From Bacteroidota bacterium (GTDB lineage: Bacteria; Bacteroidota; Bacteroidia; Chitinophagales; Chitinophagaceae): a stretch of DNA of 35,774 nt. Within the stretch, counting starts at the first letter, position 1, and each line of letters starts with the position of its first letter. The position numbers and the translations under genes were made by a program. Positions 34,598-35,774 of this stretch are shown piece after piece. The DNA is taken from positions 1-35,774 of the forward strand of contig JAFDXO010000179.1 in assembly GCA_018267925.1 (NCBI GenBank). Reading direction: 5' to 3'. The notes beneath the pieces were generated by a model. That model was not told the DNA's origin, searched no databases, and worked only from the letters and a program-made list of their open reading frames with translations.

Positions 34598-34885
34598 TTA
34601 GGCATACACTTTACCAAGATATATACGATAAGTTTCGGCATGTTTATTTCTATACAAGAATACAGTGTCCACAGGATAAAAAATCTTTTTAGCATTTTTC
34701 TTCTATACAACAATTTTATCTGAAGTTCCCGACTGATAAACATCCAAAATCTCACTACTTGGCACACGCCTCAAATATTCGCCATAACTCCTTGCCATAA
34801 AGAGGAATTTCTTTTGTGTCGATGCATAATAGCTCACCAAAAAGAAACAAACCCCAAAATGCATGACTGCCGCTTTTGCTTTCAT
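34598..34885 (-). pseudogene. Small exported protein gene interrupted by an in-frame TAG
   Basis: From ATG 34883-34885 the frame encodes 60 residues, stops at TAG 34703-34705, and then continues in the same frame for 34 more protein-like codons to TAA 34598. The first 23 or so residues look like a signal peptide. The part after the stop (rich in Tyr, with I-F-Y-P-V-D-T-V-F-L-Y) keeps the same character, so the stop looks like a point change from a Tyr codon or a base-call error. No family is recognised. Several genes here end in TAG, so general TAG readthrough is unlikely. Confidence 0.45.
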
Positions 34886-35032
34886 ACCATTTTGTTTACT
34901 AATGGAGGGAAAAAATAACATATTTCAATAGCAAAAAGGCAGCATTTTCAAATCTCACATGTTAGTATTTTACTAATAAAAATCTAATGCAAGTCTTCCG
35001 CAGGCTAAATTGTGCTTTTATTTAAAAAATAA

Positions 35033-35236
35033 TCATTTTCTAAAAATAACTTTAACTAAAGTAATCAGAAATAATACTGCAGTTAAAATAATTACGAAAT
35101 AACTACATGACAATTGAAGTATATTATTTGGTACTGTTTTTCTTTGAGCGTTTGCATAAATAAAATACATAAAGCCTATCATGCCCAACAATTCAAATAC
35201 AGTATATACATATCGCTTTGAAACATTTACCTTCAT
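35033..35236 (-). CDS. Small membrane protein of unknown function
   Basis: A 67-residue frame from ATG 35234-35236 with two hydrophobic segments (about 11-26 and 43-62) joined by a short polar stretch, and a basic C-terminus. No family is recognised. It begins five bases after the stop of the upstream minus-strand frame, so the pair could be an operon. The region is AT-rich and has no homology cues, which limits confidence. Confidence 0.4.
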   Translation of the reverse strand: MKVNVSKRYVYTVFELLGMIGFMYFIYANAQRKTVPNNILQLSCSYFVIILTAVLFLITLVKVIFRK

Positions 35237-35241
35237 ATACA

Positions 35242-35664
35242 TTAATCCATTGCACATGTCCAAAAATAACAGCTATATTTTGCAACTGCTAACCCCTGCA
35301 AAAGGCAATCTTTTTGATTTAACGTAAATAAATTACTATCCCCAATATATACTTCATAATCTTTAGCTAAGGCTATTGCATCATTGGGGTTTGTCAGTGT
35401 TGATAACCCATCCAAATAACTATTCATTGTAGTAGTTAGGAGAGAGTCATCTATATTACTTGCAATAATTGATTTGATAGAATTTGTTGATTCTGAATTT
35501 CGCATATCGTTATAGATAGAAATTATCACTTCTCTTTTGTCAGTCAGAAAATTACTTTCATCCGAAGTGAGTGACATATTAAAGAAAAGATACTGGTCAT
35601 TTATAGGTCCTCCCATTGGATTGTTTACAGTACCATCTTTTAGTAAATAAGGCTTAATGGACAA
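35242..35664 (-). CDS. Hypothetical protein, perhaps a 5'-damaged gene (TTG start)
   Basis: A 140-codon frame rich in Asn, Ser, Asp and Leu, with a C-terminal stretch holding three cysteines. The only start at its 5' end is TTG 35662-35664; a TGA lies three codons further upstream in frame, and no ATG occurs before the internal methionine near residue 17. The length and amino-acid make-up look like a real protein, but it may be a fragment whose N-terminus is lost or frameshifted. Not recognised. Confidence 0.4.
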   Translation of the reverse strand: MSIKPYLLKDGTVNNPMGGPINDQYLFFNMSLTSDESNFLTDKREVIISIYNDMRNSESTNSIKSIIASNIDDSLLTTTMNSYLDGLSTLTNPNDAIALAKDYEVYIGDSNLFTLNQKDCLLQGLAVAKYSCYFWTCAMD

Positions 35665-35685
35665 AAATGATGCTCAAAAACGCTG

Positions 35686-35726
35686 TAACCTTTATCTGTA
35701 TTAGCTTTAAAGCCCATCAAAGGTTA
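35686..35726. repeat. Inverted repeat at the right edge
   Basis: TAACCTTT (35686-35693) and AAAGGTTA (35719-35726) are perfectly complementary, with the palindrome GCTTTAAAGC (35704-35713) in the loop. On the plus strand an A-rich stretch follows, not a T run. It lies just upstream of the minus-strand frame at 35664 and may be part of its control region. Confidence 0.4.
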
Positions 35727-35774
35727 TGAATAAAAAAAGTGCTTTTACTGTAATGGTTCAATTACGAAGAAAAA

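Noticed and set aside
13900..35720. Shared 13-mer TTGATGGGCTTTA at 13900 (plus) and 35720 (minus) as a dispersed repeat
   Set aside because: In about 36 kb on both strands several 13-base matches are expected by chance, and the flanks do not align.

Overview
The window looks like a chromosomal segment of a member of the Bacteroidota. The evidence is a metalloprotease with a type IX secretion sorting domain, several upstream boxes of the form TAnnTTTG (the Bacteroidota -7 element), almost no Shine-Dalgarno sequences, a YtxJ-type bacillithiol protein, and a moderately AT-rich base composition. A Chitinophagales-like lineage is possible, but I cannot place it more precisely from sequence alone. 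No insertion sequence, prophage, CRISPR array or replication origin was seen.

Layout. Positions 1-6.6 kb hold the 3' part of an unusual tRNA, a MATE efflux pump, YtxJ, fabD, paaZ and metK. Positions 6.6-7.7 kb are an AT-rich insert with an FkbM-type methyltransferase. Positions 7.7-13.4 kb are on the minus strand: a crotonase-family protein, a secreted zinc metalloprotease with a small lipoprotein, and a CopA-like P-type ATPase. Positions 13.4-20.9 kb are on the plus strand: tsaE, a LysE-type exporter, a diheme cytochrome c, a large SNF2 helicase with two SWIM fingers, and a PLP decarboxylase. Positions 20.9-24.2 kb are on the minus strand: an ABC exporter, a Nudix hydrolase and CorA. Then come fbp and a two-gene unit of a VOC protein and a helix-hairpin-helix protein.

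The most interesting region is 26.4-33.8 kb. A receiver protein on the minus strand faces a plus-strand run of five genes: an E1-like/nitroreductase fusion of the Rv1355c type, a GNAT-fold acyltransferase, a 7TM-DISM sensor histidine kinase, a receiver-kinase hybrid and a single-domain receiver. The last four are separated by 0, 2 and 3 bases. This reads as a small-molecule or acyl-modification module tied by translation to its own signalling relay. A self-made signal with its own sensor is a reasonable hypothesis, but the product and output are not shown by the sequence.

The right end (34.0-35.8 kb) has a secreted TlpA-like thioredoxin. After it come small orphan minus-strand reading frames, one of them split by an in-frame TAG.
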